Positions 7,614-16,389 of a stretch of 38,917 nt of DNA are shown here, piece by piece. A program made the position numbers and the translations under genes. The DNA is taken from assembly GCA_015295905.1 (NCBI GenBank), contig DVEB01000238.1:1-38917 (forward strand), in the 5' to 3' direction. The notes under the pieces are model-generated. The model was not told the DNA's origin, did not search any database, and saw nothing but the letters and a program-made list of their open reading frames with translations. This DNA is from Synechococcales cyanobacterium M55_K2018_004 (lineage in GTDB: Bacteria > Cyanobacteriota > Cyanobacteriia > Elainellales > Elainellaceae). The stretch's first letter is position 1, and the number at the start of each line of letters is the position of its first letter.

Positions 7614-8153
7614 TCACGGTTGGCGTGACCCTGCTGCTTTGACAGGCAACAGGTACACTAGCCCCGAAATCAGCGTGAGGGCAACCGAGAGCCAGAACAC
7701 CCAGAGGGCGTAGGGGGAAGCGGCAGTGGGTGGGGCAATGAGGAGGGCGATCGCCCCAATTTGACTCACGGTTTTTAGCTTGCCCCAGAGGTTTGCCCCC
7801 GCAATTTTGGTTTGGTTGACGCGCCATCCTGCGATCGTCAGCTCGCGTGCTAAGACAAGAAACACCCCCCAAGCAGGCACCTGCCCCAGTTCAATCAGCA
7901 CTAGCAGTGGAGCCAGCACCAGTAGCTTATCTACCAGGGGATCCAGAAATTTGCCTAGGTCTGTCACCTGGTTTAAGCGTCGTGCCAAGTAGCCATCCAC
8001 CCAGTCTGTTCCTGCGGCAATGAGAAAAATCACCACCGCAGTCCAGCGATTTTGTTCTAAGGGATGGGCCAGTAGCATCAGCAGCAGTGGCACTCCCAGC
8101 AGGCGAGACAGAGTGACCCAGGTCGGCACGTTAATGGCGGTGAAGGTATTCAT
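7614..8153 (-). CDS. pgsA: CDP-diacylglycerol-glycerol-3-phosphate 3-phosphatidyltransferase
   Basis: Integral membrane enzyme that makes phosphatidylglycerol phosphate from CDP-diacylglycerol and glycerol-3-phosphate. Phosphatidylglycerol is the only phospholipid of thylakoids and is needed by both photosystems. The full CDP-alcohol phosphotransferase signature D-x2-DG-x2-AR-x8-G-x3-D-x3-D is present: DWVDGYLARRLNQ followed by TDLGKFLDPLVDK (about residues 50-76). The 179-residue length is normal, with several hydrophobic helices. The start MNTFTAINVPTWVTLSR fits the family. It converges on the permease gene with 17 bp between stops. The minus-strand DUF937 gene lies upstream, separated by a hairpin. 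Confidence 0.95.
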   Translation of the reverse strand: MNTFTAINVPTWVTLSRLLGVPLLLMLLAHPLEQNRWTAVVIFLIAAGTDWVDGYLARRLNQVTDLGKFLDPLVDKLLVLAPLLVLIELGQVPAWGVFLVLARELTIAGWRVNQTKIAGANLWGKLKTVSQIGAIALLIAPPTAASPYALWVFWLSVALTLISGLVYLLPVKAAGSRQP

Positions 8154-8235
8154 GGGGAAGCGCCGAGCATCTCGGATTCACCATAGCGCGAATCTGTTCT
8201 CGAACTCTACTCCCCCAATGCTTGCCTAAGGCCTA

Positions 8236-8308
8236 CAGTTCTTCCTCCATCGCTCTCAATCGATGGAGGAAGAACTGCTTAAGGGAGAATTGCTTGAGGG
8301 AGAACTAC
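8236..8308. repeat. 17-bp perfect hairpin followed by a 15-bp tandem repeat
   Basis: CAGTTCTTCCTCCATCG (8236-8252) and its exact complement (8261-8277) flank an 8-base loop. The right arm runs into a tandem array with a 15-base unit (AGAACTGCTTAAGGG, then AGAATTGCTTGAGGG, then AGAACTACG) at 8271-8308. It lies just after the DUF937 stop on the minus strand and before pgsA. It could terminate or stabilise the DUF937 transcript, although no T-run follows the stem. Confidence 0.8.
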
Positions 8309-8312
8309 GATG

Positions 8313-8828
8313 TCAGGTTGGAGGGTTCAAAAATCGTGACGCAAACTTCATCACGGTGCCCAAGTCGTTACCGCCACCCTGATCACCTTTCAGAAATGCG
8401 CTCAGTAATGGATTTTCGCCGCGGTTTCCCGGAGTGCTTGCCCCCATATTCAAAAATCCCAGCACAGCAGGGATGAGGGATGGCAGCATACTTTGCAGCA
8501 TTCCCGCATCGAGGCCAGTCTTTTGGGACACAAACTGAACCAACTGTTGTTGCATCTGGGGGGGAATTAGGTTTGTGAGGCCAGTGCCACCAGCGGCATT
8601 GGCGATCTGTCCAATCAGGCCGTCCAACCCTGGCAGTGTCTGTTGCTGTTTAAGCATTGGCCCCAGACCACTACCCAGAGCTGAAACGACTGATTGCATC
8701 TGGTTGGCATCCATTCCTTGGCTGGCTGCAATTTTTTGTAGCGACCCCATCACACCTTCGAGTTGGGCCACACTTCCCTGCTGGTTAGGATTGTTGATGG
8801 AACTAAGCAGATCAAAAACGAGACTCAT
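8313..8828 (-). CDS. DUF937 domain protein
   Basis: 171-residue soluble protein recognised as DUF937 (YidB-like): MSLVFDLLSSINNPNQQGS start, repeated helical blocks rich in Gln, Gly, Leu and Met, and the pattern LQSMLPSLIPAVLGFLNMG towards the end. The molecular function of the family is not established. No signal peptide or membrane helix is visible. The start ATG at 8828 has AAGGA about 8 bases upstream. It is 75 bp downstream of the PstS-like/DUF4912 gene on the same strand, so co-transcription is possible. Gly/Asn-rich segments near the C-terminus look disordered. Confidence 0.8.
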   Translation of the reverse strand: MSLVFDLLSSINNPNQQGSVAQLEGVMGSLQKIAASQGMDANQMQSVVSALGSGLGPMLKQQQTLPGLDGLIGQIANAAGGTGLTNLIPPQMQQQLVQFVSQKTGLDAGMLQSMLPSLIPAVLGFLNMGASTPGNRGENPLLSAFLKGDQGGGNDLGTVMKFASRFLNPPT

Positions 8829-8903
8829 AGGATGTGTCCTTACAGAGAGGTTTACAGGATTGCAAGTCAGATGATCCGGCGATCGCCGTCATCACATTGG
8901 AGC

Positions 8904-11405
8904 CTAAGCATTCGGTACGCGAGCATGAGCAGAGTGAACCAGCGATAACCAGCGTCCGTCATCGGTCATGTAGCCCAGTTCAGCAACATAGTCGCGATCG
9001 CCCGTTAATACCGTGACGGTTCGTTCTGACTCACCCTCACTACACAGATAGGTCTGGGTGTTGTGGGGGGCTTCGTGCTCAATGTTGAGGTTGGTGGCAT
9101 CGTGGATGCGGAGCATCAGCTTGCGGCCTCCCTGCTGCCGTAGGGCGGCCCGATAGCGTTCATCCACATTCCAGACAACAAATGCGGTTTTGCCCCCCAC
9201 TGGCGTTAGGCGAATCGAACAGTCTGCCGCAGATTGGACAAGCGTTTGCCCCTGCTCAACCAGTGAATGAGCGATCGCTCCAACGCCACCCAGGGCAGTG
9301 GTGCTGGCAGCGATCGCCGCTTCCGTGGCATTGCCCAGTGGTGTAGAGATGGCGGCAGCCATCCCGCCAGGGCTAGTGGTTAGGCTGTTGGCAACACCGG
9401 AAACCGTTGTGGCTTGGGGGCTGCTGGCGGGTACATCACTCGCAACGTGGATGTGTTCAGATCGGGCAAGGCTGAGCCAGCGACCATCCTGAGTCGTATA
9501 GCCCAGTTCGGCCACGTAGTCACGATCGCTCACGGGAATCGGCACATGACGATCCTGGTCCAGTTCACTCACGGTGTATTCCTGGGTAGAATGAGCCGCT
9601 TGAGTGTCCAGGTTCAAGTCAGTGGCATCATGAATCCGTAGTTTCAGGTCACGCCCCCCCTGACGACGCAGTTCCGCTTTGAGCGCATCCGGCACTTCCC
9701 AGTAGGCATAAGCGCTCTCAGCATTACGGGGAACTAGGATGATCCGCGCGGCTGGCATCCCTACAGCAGACTGAGCAGCAACCGTCTGAGCAACAGGCGC
9801 TGGACTCTTGAGGGCCTGGGCGACTGCTGCGGCCCCCGCCCCGGTTGCCATCACCCCCGCTGTGCTGGGAGCGATCGCAGCTTGGGCAGCCTGAGAAATT
9901 TTCTCACTGGTTGTGCAAGCGGGCACACGCACTGGCGCCGAATGAGTAATTTCTAACCATCGACCGTCCGCCGTTTTGTAGCCTAGTGCAGCAATATAGT
10001 CCCGGTCATCGCGCGAGATGGGCAGGTGGAGGTCTGGATCCGTCGTTGAGCAATCAAATTCTTGAAACTGCTCTGGTCTCTGGTGCTGAGCGTTTTTCCA
10101 ATCTGTCACGTCGTAGAGGCGCAGTTTCAGGTCACGTCCGCCCTGCTGTTGCAGCGCTTGCAACTGTTCCGCAGGCACTTCCCAGTAAGCATAGGCATGA
10201 CGGCAATCACGGGGAGTCAAAACCATGCGTCCTTTGGTGGTATCTGCTGCCGCTAGGGGAGCCACTGCGGGCGGTGCCCCTTTCCCTTTCAACAACCAAG
10301 CCAGCAATGGAATCCCCACAATCGGCAGGAGGAGCCACCACCAGGGAGAGATCCCCCCAGCTTGGGCTGTTTCCGCAGGGGCAGTGGTTGCGGGTGGGGC
10401 GATCGCTTCAGCCGGGCTAGATTGAGGCGTTGCGGTTGCAGCCGGAGCAGTCACCGCAGCCGGGGCGGGTTGGGGCGTTGCAGTGGCAGGGGCTGCTCCC
10501 GGTGTTGCAGGTACGGCGGCGGGTTGTCCTGGCGCCTGTGCAGAGGCACCAGTGGCAATTCCTAAAAACGCCTGCACCGGCAGACTCGGTGTGCCTCGAT
10601 AGACATAAAAGCGGGGTTGAGAGAAGGGATAGCGGGAATCGCTGGGCAGCGTCTTGTGCATAGCAACAATGCGCACATCGCTGCGATCGCTCACTTGGTC
10701 TGCCACCGCATAACCAATGCCGTCATCGCCTAAGGCAGAGATGACCGCCGCAGTATCGTCTGTACTGACGGGATCGGCAGTGGCCCCAGTAGTAAAGGGA
10801 GCGGTTTGAAACACTGGATAGTTGCGAAACGCCTGCCGAGTGTCGCTGGATTCTGGCCGATCGACAAAGCGAATGGGGCCAGGTGCACCGCCTAGCTGAG
10901 ACCAATCGGTAATTTCACCCCGGAAGATTTTGGCAAATTGCTCAAAGGTGAGATCGCCTTGAAACGGGCTGTTGGGGCCGACAATAATGGCAATCTTAGC
11001 TCGCTCCAGAGGCACTGCAGTGAGTCCCTGATTGGCTTCTGTTGCCGTTAAATTCCGTCCGATTGCTGCCAAATCAATCGTCCCTCGAAGCAACTCTTGG
11101 AGCGCCACTTCAGTACCATTGGTTGAAATCGTGACATTTGAACCTGCAAATCGATCTAAAAACTGTTCTTGCAAAGATTTGTTGGGTACTGCCATGCTGG
11201 GACTACCATCAATTCTGACGGTGCTACCGTCGGGCAACGAACTGGGCAGAGTAAAGGTCGGGGCGCTGGCAGGAGCCTGAGCTAACAGCTTGCCCGGTTC
11301 AAGCGTGATCACTGCACTGGCAACCAATGCAGGAGCCATTAGCAACGCTGTTAACGACTTCGGTACGGGTGATACGGATGAGAGTATCTTCTTTTTTCTA
11401 ACCAT
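8904..11405 (-). CDS. PstS-like periplasmic binding domain, one membrane helix and three DUF4912 repeats
   Basis: 833-residue modular protein. A basic N-terminus and hydrophobic run (about 1-43, ending LLAQA) look like a signal peptide or anchor. Residues about 55-305 resemble phosphate-binding PstS-type proteins: STVRIDGSPSM, GTIDLAAIGRNLTATE, FAKIFRGEITDWSQLGG and GDDGIGYAVADQVSD. A Pro/Ala/Thr linker of about 50 residues follows, then a Trp-rich membrane helix (about 351-373, PWWWLLLPIVGIPLLAWLL) and KGKG. Three DUF4912 modules come next (about 392-493, 552-653, 727-833), each with AYxYWEVP or a variant, QQGGRDLKLRLYD-like and DRDYxAELGYxTxDGRWL blocks, joined by Ala-rich linkers. The layout suggests an envelope-to-cytosol sensor or scaffold, not a transporter subunit: no pst permease or ATPase genes are nearby. 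The function of DUF4912 is not known to me. Confidence 0.82.
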   Translation of the reverse strand: MVRKKKILSSVSPVPKSLTALLMAPALVASAVITLEPGKLLAQAPASAPTFTLPSSLPDGSTVRIDGSPSMAVPNKSLQEQFLDRFAGSNVTISTNGTEVALQELLRGTIDLAAIGRNLTATEANQGLTAVPLERAKIAIIVGPNSPFQGDLTFEQFAKIFRGEITDWSQLGGAPGPIRFVDRPESSDTRQAFRNYPVFQTAPFTTGATADPVSTDDTAAVISALGDDGIGYAVADQVSDRSDVRIVAMHKTLPSDSRYPFSQPRFYVYRGTPSLPVQAFLGIATGASAQAPGQPAAVPATPGAAPATATPQPAPAAVTAPAATATPQSSPAEAIAPPATTAPAETAQAGGISPWWWLLLPIVGIPLLAWLLKGKGAPPAVAPLAAADTTKGRMVLTPRDCRHAYAYWEVPAEQLQALQQQGGRDLKLRLYDVTDWKNAQHQRPEQFQEFDCSTTDPDLHLPISRDDRDYIAALGYKTADGRWLEITHSAPVRVPACTTSEKISQAAQAAIAPSTAGVMATGAGAAAVAQALKSPAPVAQTVAAQSAVGMPAARIILVPRNAESAYAYWEVPDALKAELRRQGGRDLKLRIHDATDLNLDTQAAHSTQEYTVSELDQDRHVPIPVSDRDYVAELGYTTQDGRWLSLARSEHIHVASDVPASSPQATTVSGVANSLTTSPGGMAAAISTPLGNATEAAIAASTTALGGVGAIAHSLVEQGQTLVQSAADCSIRLTPVGGKTAFVVWNVDERYRAALRQQGGRKLMLRIHDATNLNIEHEAPHNTQTYLCSEGESERTVTVLTGDRDYVAELGYMTDDGRWLSLVHSAHARVPNA

Positions 11406-12046
11406 ACGTTTGCACCACTTAGAAAATTAGACGTGGAAGCGAGCTGCTTTCAAATGGCAGCAAATTTCGCAATTACTCAGGCCGTGCTCTGAGTAACAAG
11501 TTGCTCTCATCTCCCCATCCCTTCTTGCAAGCCTAGGACTCACAAGCCTAGGAGGAGAAGGAGAGCCAGATTCCAACGCTCTCGCCCAAATTTGGACTTA
11601 GGAGAGAGACTTAGGGGTATAGCTTGTTTTCTTAGGGTGGAGAGGTTGAGTAGCCACCAAATCAAAATCAATCAAAATCGAGCAATCGAAATATTTCAAA
11701 CAACATCAATTCAAACTACACTTTACAGTCTAAAGGGAGAAAATGTCGTATAGTCGGGTTAAAGAATGTCTTAAGAGATCGTTATCACCCTTCTTATGCC
11801 AGTCGTCAGATACGTATTGATTGGTATATAAAAGCGTTGCACCCGAATTTTTGGTTCTTCAGCAAGGCGCTAGGCTTTGAATGAATTCCAGGTAATGAGC
11901 AGACTGCACTTTACTTTGCTCAGCAATTCCGTTTGAATACTCCTCTAAATACCGAGTTAACCAAGGTTTGCGAGTATTCAATCGAACAATCTAATGGGTC
12001 TGACTTCAGTAGAATCGAGCCTTGCCTGCATCTAGGAGTTCAATTG
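11406..12046. other. Long divergent intergenic region
   Basis: About 640 bp between the minus-strand receptor-like gene and the plus-strand holin-like gene. TTACTCAG (11473-11480) and CTGAGTAA (11489-11496) form a perfect 8-bp inverted repeat, 68-91 bases upstream of the receptor start. CAAGCCTAGGA is directly repeated at 11528-11538 and 11543-11553 (15-base period). Around 11500-11640 the text is a weak, degenerate relative of the CTCTCCCAA-type dispersed repeats. The sequence becomes AT-rich from about 11650, which suits promoters. No gene was recognised in 11554-12046. Confidence 0.5.
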
Positions 12047-12427
12047 ATGACTTATCTATTAGTTTCGTTTGTCATTTCAGTGATTATTACAGCCATTACT
12101 CTGATGATTGTGTCAAAACTTTCGTTTACTGGCGTGGAATTGACTGATGTAGGTTCAGCGGTGATTGGAGCAATTGTGTTTGGATTATTGAATGGGATTT
12201 TATATCTCATTCCTGGATGGCTGAGATTAACAATTAACATCATTTCTCTGGGCTTTATCGGATTGATTGTGAATATGCTAATCTTTGCACTAACCGCCTG
12301 GTTAGTTGAGGGATTTCGACTGCGCTGGGGAGCCTGGAGTGCGCTGATTGGTTCAATTCTTCTGGCGATTATTAATGGGTTGCTTCTCTGGTTGTTCCGA
12401 ACCCTTATCCCCTTTGGTGTCGGCTAA
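12047..12427 (+). CDS. Phage holin family 4-like small membrane protein
   Basis: 126-residue, almost wholly hydrophobic protein with four predicted membrane helices (starts near residues 3, 37, 60 and 92). It resembles the 'phage holin family / DUF360' group that is widespread on bacterial chromosomes and usually unrelated to phage lysis. The ATG at 12047 is chosen because AGGAG lies 8 bases upstream and the protein then starts directly with a helix, MTYLLVSFVISVIITAI. The open frame extends 38 codons further upstream, but that part is polar and has no ribosome site. A DUF4126 membrane protein starts 17 bases after its stop, so the two are probably co-expressed. Function unknown. Confidence 0.75.
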   Translation: MTYLLVSFVISVIITAITLMIVSKLSFTGVELTDVGSAVIGAIVFGLLNGILYLIPGWLRLTINIISLGFIGLIVNMLIFALTAWLVEGFRLRWGAWSALIGSILLAIINGLLLWLFRTLIPFGVG

Positions 12428-12444
12428 TTTATCAAAACAACGTA

Positions 12445-13002
12445 ATGGAAACTTTATTCAGTCTTGCGATTGGGATTGGCCTGAGTGCTGCTGCTGGGTT
12501 CCGGATTTTGATTCCTTTTCTAGTGATGAGCGTGGCGGCGCGGGCAGGCCACTTGCAACTCGCTCCAGAAATGGCATGGATGAGTAGTGATGCTGCGATC
12601 GCAGCATTTGCCATCGCCACTCTGGTGGAGGTGATGGTCTACTTCATTCCAGCGGTCAACGACTTGATGGACTTGATTGAAGTTCCAGCAGCAGCGATCG
12701 CAGGCACCGTCCTCACCGCAGCCGTCACCTCGGATATGAGTCCCTTCCTGCGCTGGAGTTTGGCGGCGATCGCGGGAGGAACTTTGGCAGGAGGCACCGA
12801 GGCGCTGATGGGAGTCACTCGCCTCTCCTCCACCGCCATTGCAGGCCCGGTGGGAAATATGGCAGTGTCCTCAGCAGAGTTGCTTAGCTCTGTCATTCTC
12901 TCTATCCTGGCGATCGCCCTGCCCATCCTCACGCTTGTCCTGATTGGCGTGTTGATCTACCTAGGCTTGCGTCAGTTCCAGCGTCGCCGCTCTCGATATT
13001 AG
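12445..13002 (+). CDS. DUF4126 membrane protein
   Basis: 185-residue integral membrane protein of the DUF4126 type: METLFSLAIGIGLSAAAGFRI start, central FIPAVNDLMDLIEVPAAAIAGT, and AGGTLAGGTEALMGVTRLSSTA. About five hydrophobic helices and a basic C-terminal tail (RQFQRRRSRY) are visible. The Asp/Glu-containing middle segment and Gly-rich helices are family features. Biochemical function is not established. It follows the holin-like gene by 17 bp and likely shares its transcript. The next gene, a soluble histidine kinase, begins 334 bp later. Confidence 0.85.
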   Translation: METLFSLAIGIGLSAAAGFRILIPFLVMSVAARAGHLQLAPEMAWMSSDAAIAAFAIATLVEVMVYFIPAVNDLMDLIEVPAAAIAGTVLTAAVTSDMSPFLRWSLAAIAGGTLAGGTEALMGVTRLSSTAIAGPVGNMAVSSAELLSSVILSILAIALPILTLVLIGVLIYLGLRQFQRRRSRY

Positions 13003-13336
13003 ATTCCTGACAGCATTGCTGATTTGGCTCATGGTTGTTTGATGGGGAGGAGCCCGTGTCGTTGCATTTGGAATATCGTTGTGAGCCACTGAGGAGCGTT
13101 TATGAGATACTTAAGGTAATTGAGAGACTTAAGGTAATTTTTAGTACTTTTATCAAAGTTTTTCCTGAAGTTTTAGAGCCTTAGCAAGGATAGTTTTGAA
13201 CGCTGCACCAGGCTGCATCTCTACTAAGCATCAAGATTAGGTATCAAGGACTTCACACCCTAGTGCAGTTTTCTGGTATAAAAACGAGCCACGCTATCCT
13301 CAAGTCAATTCTCTCAACTATACGGATATTATCGCT
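13003..13336. other. Intergenic region with an 18-bp tandem duplication
   Basis: No gene is seen here. GAGATACTTAAGGTAATT (13104-13121) is immediately followed by a near copy, GAGAGACTTAAGGTAATT (13122-13139). This probably lies in the promoter or leader region of the histidine kinase that starts at 13337. A repeated site for a regulator is possible, but slippage duplication would look the same. Confidence 0.5.
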
Positions 13337-16321
13337 ATGGATGTCTCCCAAGCATCTGATATCGATGCTGGCCTCACCGAGCCAACCATCGCCAGCCTCC
13401 AGAAGCGAAATGCAGAACTGGAGCAGGAATTGCAACAATACCGGGCCGAATTACACCAGTTGCGGTCTAGTCAGCAGGCCACCACCAATCAGCTCAGCCA
13501 CCTCCTACAGATGCAACAGTACGAACGAATTGTATCGGTCACTCCAGATGCCATTGGTTTAATTGATCACACCTACACCTACCGGGTTGTCAACCACACT
13601 TACTCGAAGTGGTATCAGCAGCCTGTGCATGAAATTATTGGGCGGACGGTCTGCGACCTGATGGAGGCAACACTGTTTGAAACAACCGTCAAACCCAATC
13701 TCGATCGCTGTCTTGCCGGAGAACTCGTGCGCTTTGAGTCCTGGTTTCACTACCCAGATGGCAATCGTCGTTTTGTCGGGGTCACCTATACTCCCTACAT
13801 CGAGCAAGATGGACGCATTACAGGCGTTGTGGTCAACAAGCGAGATCTGACCAATCTGAAGCAGGCAGAAGCTGCTTTGGCGGAAAGTGAAGGGTTTCTC
13901 AGAAATATCTACGAACACACCCAAGTCTCTATCTTTCTGGTGGATGTGGCAGATGGTCCGGTTTTCCGTTATGTCAGCATGAACCCCACGCATCAGCGGA
14001 TCACTGGCCTCACATCGATCGATATTCGTGATAAAACGCCCGAACAGATCTTTCCGTCTGCGATCGCCGCCCAGATCCGCCGCAACTACTGTACTTGTGT
14101 CGAGCGTGGCGAAAGCATCACCTACGAAGAGATGGTTCCCTTTCTAGGGCAGGAGTTCTGGTGGCTAACCACCCTGACCCCGCTGTTCGATAACCAGAAC
14201 CGCGTCTACCGACTGCTAGGCAGTTGCCTAGATATTACTGAGCGTAAGCGTACAGAAAATGCCCTGCGCCAGCAGGCCGAGCGCGAACAGGCAGTGAACC
14301 GGGTGATGCAAGCCATTCGTCACTCGCTCGATCTGGAAGAGATTGTCAACACTGCTACCGCCGAACTGGGCCATCTGCTGCTGACCGATCGAGTCTCCCT
14401 TTGGCGCTACTGGCCCGACAAAGAACTGTGGATGGTGTTGGCAGAATATCGATGCCGCCCAACGGTGGCACAGGCCGTTGGGTTAGAAATTCCGGATCGC
14501 AATAACCCCTTTGCTGCCCGCCTCAAACAAGGAAAAATTGTCCAAATTGAAGACACTGCCAGCATTGAAGATGCTGTCAACCAGGCGATCGCCCAAGTCC
14601 ATCCCGGTGCATGGTTGATCGTTCCCCTCCAAGTCAACGGAGTATGTTGGGGAGCGATTACGCTGTATGCCAGCTTACCCCGACAATGGCAGGCGGCAGA
14701 GGTGCAACTGACCCGCATGGTGACCGACCAGTTGGCGATCGCCATCCAGCAAGCCAATCTGTTTCAGCAGGTCCAGCAACTGAATCAACACCTAGAAGCC
14801 CGGGTGCAGGAGCGTACCCATCAACTGCAAATGGCACTCACCGCTGCCCACATGGGCACTTGGGAGTGGGATCTGCGCACCAACCAAAAAAATTGGTCGC
14901 CTGAGGCGTGTACCTTGTTTGATTTTCATCCCACCACACAACCGCCAACCCTTGAGGGAGATGCAGGCTATTCAAGCCAGGTCCCCGACCACGACTTCTT
15001 GCTTAGCCGCATTCACCCCGAAGATGTTCCAATCTTTCAGAGAGCCTGTGAACTCGCCCTACAGGAAAACGGCTTCTACGAATGTGAGTTTCGTGTGGTC
15101 TGGCAAGATGGTAGCATTCACTGGATCTATAAGCGGGGGGCCTATACTTACGACAGTCAGGGGCAACCCATCAAGCTCGGGGGCATTTGCATGGATATCA
15201 CCGAACGCAAGCAAATTGAGGCTGCTTTGCGTCAGAGTGAGACCCGTTATCGCGGCATGATTCAAATGCAGAATGAAATTGTGTGCCGTGCCCTACCGGA
15301 TACCACCATCACCTTTGTCAATGAAGCAGTCCGTCGTATTGGAGTAACCCCGCAAGACTTGATTGGCACCCGCTGGCTTGAGACAGTTCATCCTGACGAC
15401 TACGCAACCGTCTGGCAAAAAATCACCCAACTTACCCCTGCCAATCCTACCCTAATCAGCGAACACCGTCATGTGTCAGCAGACGGTGCAACCTACTGGT
15501 TTCAATGGAGTATGCATGGCATTTTTGACGACCAGGGGAATTTGATGGAGTTGCAAACGGTTGGTCGAGATGTGAGTGAGGAGGTGCGGTTAGAAACCGA
15601 AAGAAAAGTGGCGGAGGAAAAGATCCGTCGATCTCTATTGGAAAAAGAGGTGATGCTCAAGGAGATTCATCACCGAGTCAAAAATAATCTTCAAATTATC
15701 GTTAGCCTTTTACGCATGCAGGCACAACAGCATCAAGATACCCAGATCACCACATTGTTTCAGGAAGCTCAAAATCGTGTGCGCTCCATGGCATTGATCC
15801 ATGAACAACTCTATCAATCTTCCGATCTTGCGGGTATTAGCTTTAGTGCTTATCTCAAAATTCTGGTTGACAATTTATACAAATCCTATGGCGTGAGCCA
15901 AAGTCTGATCACGCCAGTGATCGAGGCAGACCTAGTGACTCTACCGATTCATGTCGCAATCCCTTGCGGCCTGATTGCCAATGAACTAATTTCTAACGCC
16001 TTAAAGTACGCTTTTCCAGAGCAGAGGGCTGGGAAAATCTCCATCCAACTGCGAGCCGTCTGCGGCAACAACCCTCTCCAGGAAACCGACTGTACTCACG
16101 TCAAACTGATCGTTGCAGACGATGGCATCGGCCTCCCCGACTATTTGAACCTCGACACCCTTGACACCCTTGGCCTGACGTTGGTGCATAGCCTCACTCA
16201 GCAAATTGGGGGCAACCTAGTCCTCCGGCGTGAGGGGGGAACTTGGTTTGAAATCATCTTTCCCTGTTGTAAGGAATACATTAGCCCAAAGGTTTCTCAA
16301 GGGAACGTCAGCTCTAGTTAA
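13337..16321 (+). CDS. Soluble PAS/GAF sensor histidine kinase (HisKA_2/HWE-like)
   Basis: 994-residue cytoplasmic sensor kinase without membrane helices. Order: N-terminal coiled coil (about 20-60); PAS (about 63-175); PAS/PAC (about 180-305, ending CLDITERK); GAF (about 315-460); short coiled coil (about 465-500); PAS/PAC (about 500-630, ending CMDITERK); PAS (about 635-755); HisKA_2 dimerisation/phosphoacceptor box EIHHRVKNNLQII (about 776); HATPase_c with N-box NELISNALKYAF (about 880), G1 DDGIGLP and TLGLTLV. The HHRVKNN box places it with HWE/LisK-type kinases, whose partners are often stand-alone regulators. No response regulator is adjacent. The last five residues and stop lie within a dispersed repeat (16304-16379), so the native C-terminus may have been altered. 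The signal is unknown. Confidence 0.92.
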   Translation: MDVSQASDIDAGLTEPTIASLQKRNAELEQELQQYRAELHQLRSSQQATTNQLSHLLQMQQYERIVSVTPDAIGLIDHTYTYRVVNHTYSKWYQQPVHEIIGRTVCDLMEATLFETTVKPNLDRCLAGELVRFESWFHYPDGNRRFVGVTYTPYIEQDGRITGVVVNKRDLTNLKQAEAALAESEGFLRNIYEHTQVSIFLVDVADGPVFRYVSMNPTHQRITGLTSIDIRDKTPEQIFPSAIAAQIRRNYCTCVERGESITYEEMVPFLGQEFWWLTTLTPLFDNQNRVYRLLGSCLDITERKRTENALRQQAEREQAVNRVMQAIRHSLDLEEIVNTATAELGHLLLTDRVSLWRYWPDKELWMVLAEYRCRPTVAQAVGLEIPDRNNPFAARLKQGKIVQIEDTASIEDAVNQAIAQVHPGAWLIVPLQVNGVCWGAITLYASLPRQWQAAEVQLTRMVTDQLAIAIQQANLFQQVQQLNQHLEARVQERTHQLQMALTAAHMGTWEWDLRTNQKNWSPEACTLFDFHPTTQPPTLEGDAGYSSQVPDHDFLLSRIHPEDVPIFQRACELALQENGFYECEFRVVWQDGSIHWIYKRGAYTYDSQGQPIKLGGICMDITERKQIEAALRQSETRYRGMIQMQNEIVCRALPDTTITFVNEAVRRIGVTPQDLIGTRWLETVHPDDYATVWQKITQLTPANPTLISEHRHVSADGATYWFQWSMHGIFDDQGNLMELQTVGRDVSEEVRLETERKVAEEKIRRSLLEKEVMLKEIHHRVKNNLQIIVSLLRMQAQQHQDTQITTLFQEAQNRVRSMALIHEQLYQSSDLAGISFSAYLKILVDNLYKSYGVSQSLITPVIEADLVTLPIHVAIPCGLIANELISNALKYAFPEQRAGKISIQLRAVCGNNPLQETDCTHVKLIVADDGIGLPDYLNLDTLDTLGLTLVHSLTQQIGGNLVLRREGGTWFEIIFPCCKEYISPKVSQGNVSSS

Positions 16322-16379
16322 GCGGGTTTTAGGGCACCGCGCGGTGCCCCAAAACTCTTGCGTTTCTGGAATTCACGTT
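16304..16379 (-). repeat. AACGT/ACGTT palindromic element, copy A (internally deleted)
   Basis: A 76-bp short form of the family described at 22351-22474, in reverse orientation. It runs from AACGTCAGCTCTAGTTAAG to GGAATTCACGTT. It keeps the GGGTTTTAGGGCACCGC/GCGGTGCCCCAAAAC stem but lacks most of the second stem. Its left end overlaps the last 18 bases of the histidine-kinase gene, including its TAA. Confidence 0.8.
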
Positions 16380-16389
16380 AAAGCAACAA

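Noticed and set aside
11933-12046. N-terminal extension of the holin-like gene
   Set aside because: The added 38 residues are polar and lack a ribosome site, while the ATG at 12047 has AGGAG at ideal spacing.
12047-12427. Prophage holin
   Set aside because: No endolysin, capsid, integrase or tail genes are present anywhere in the window.
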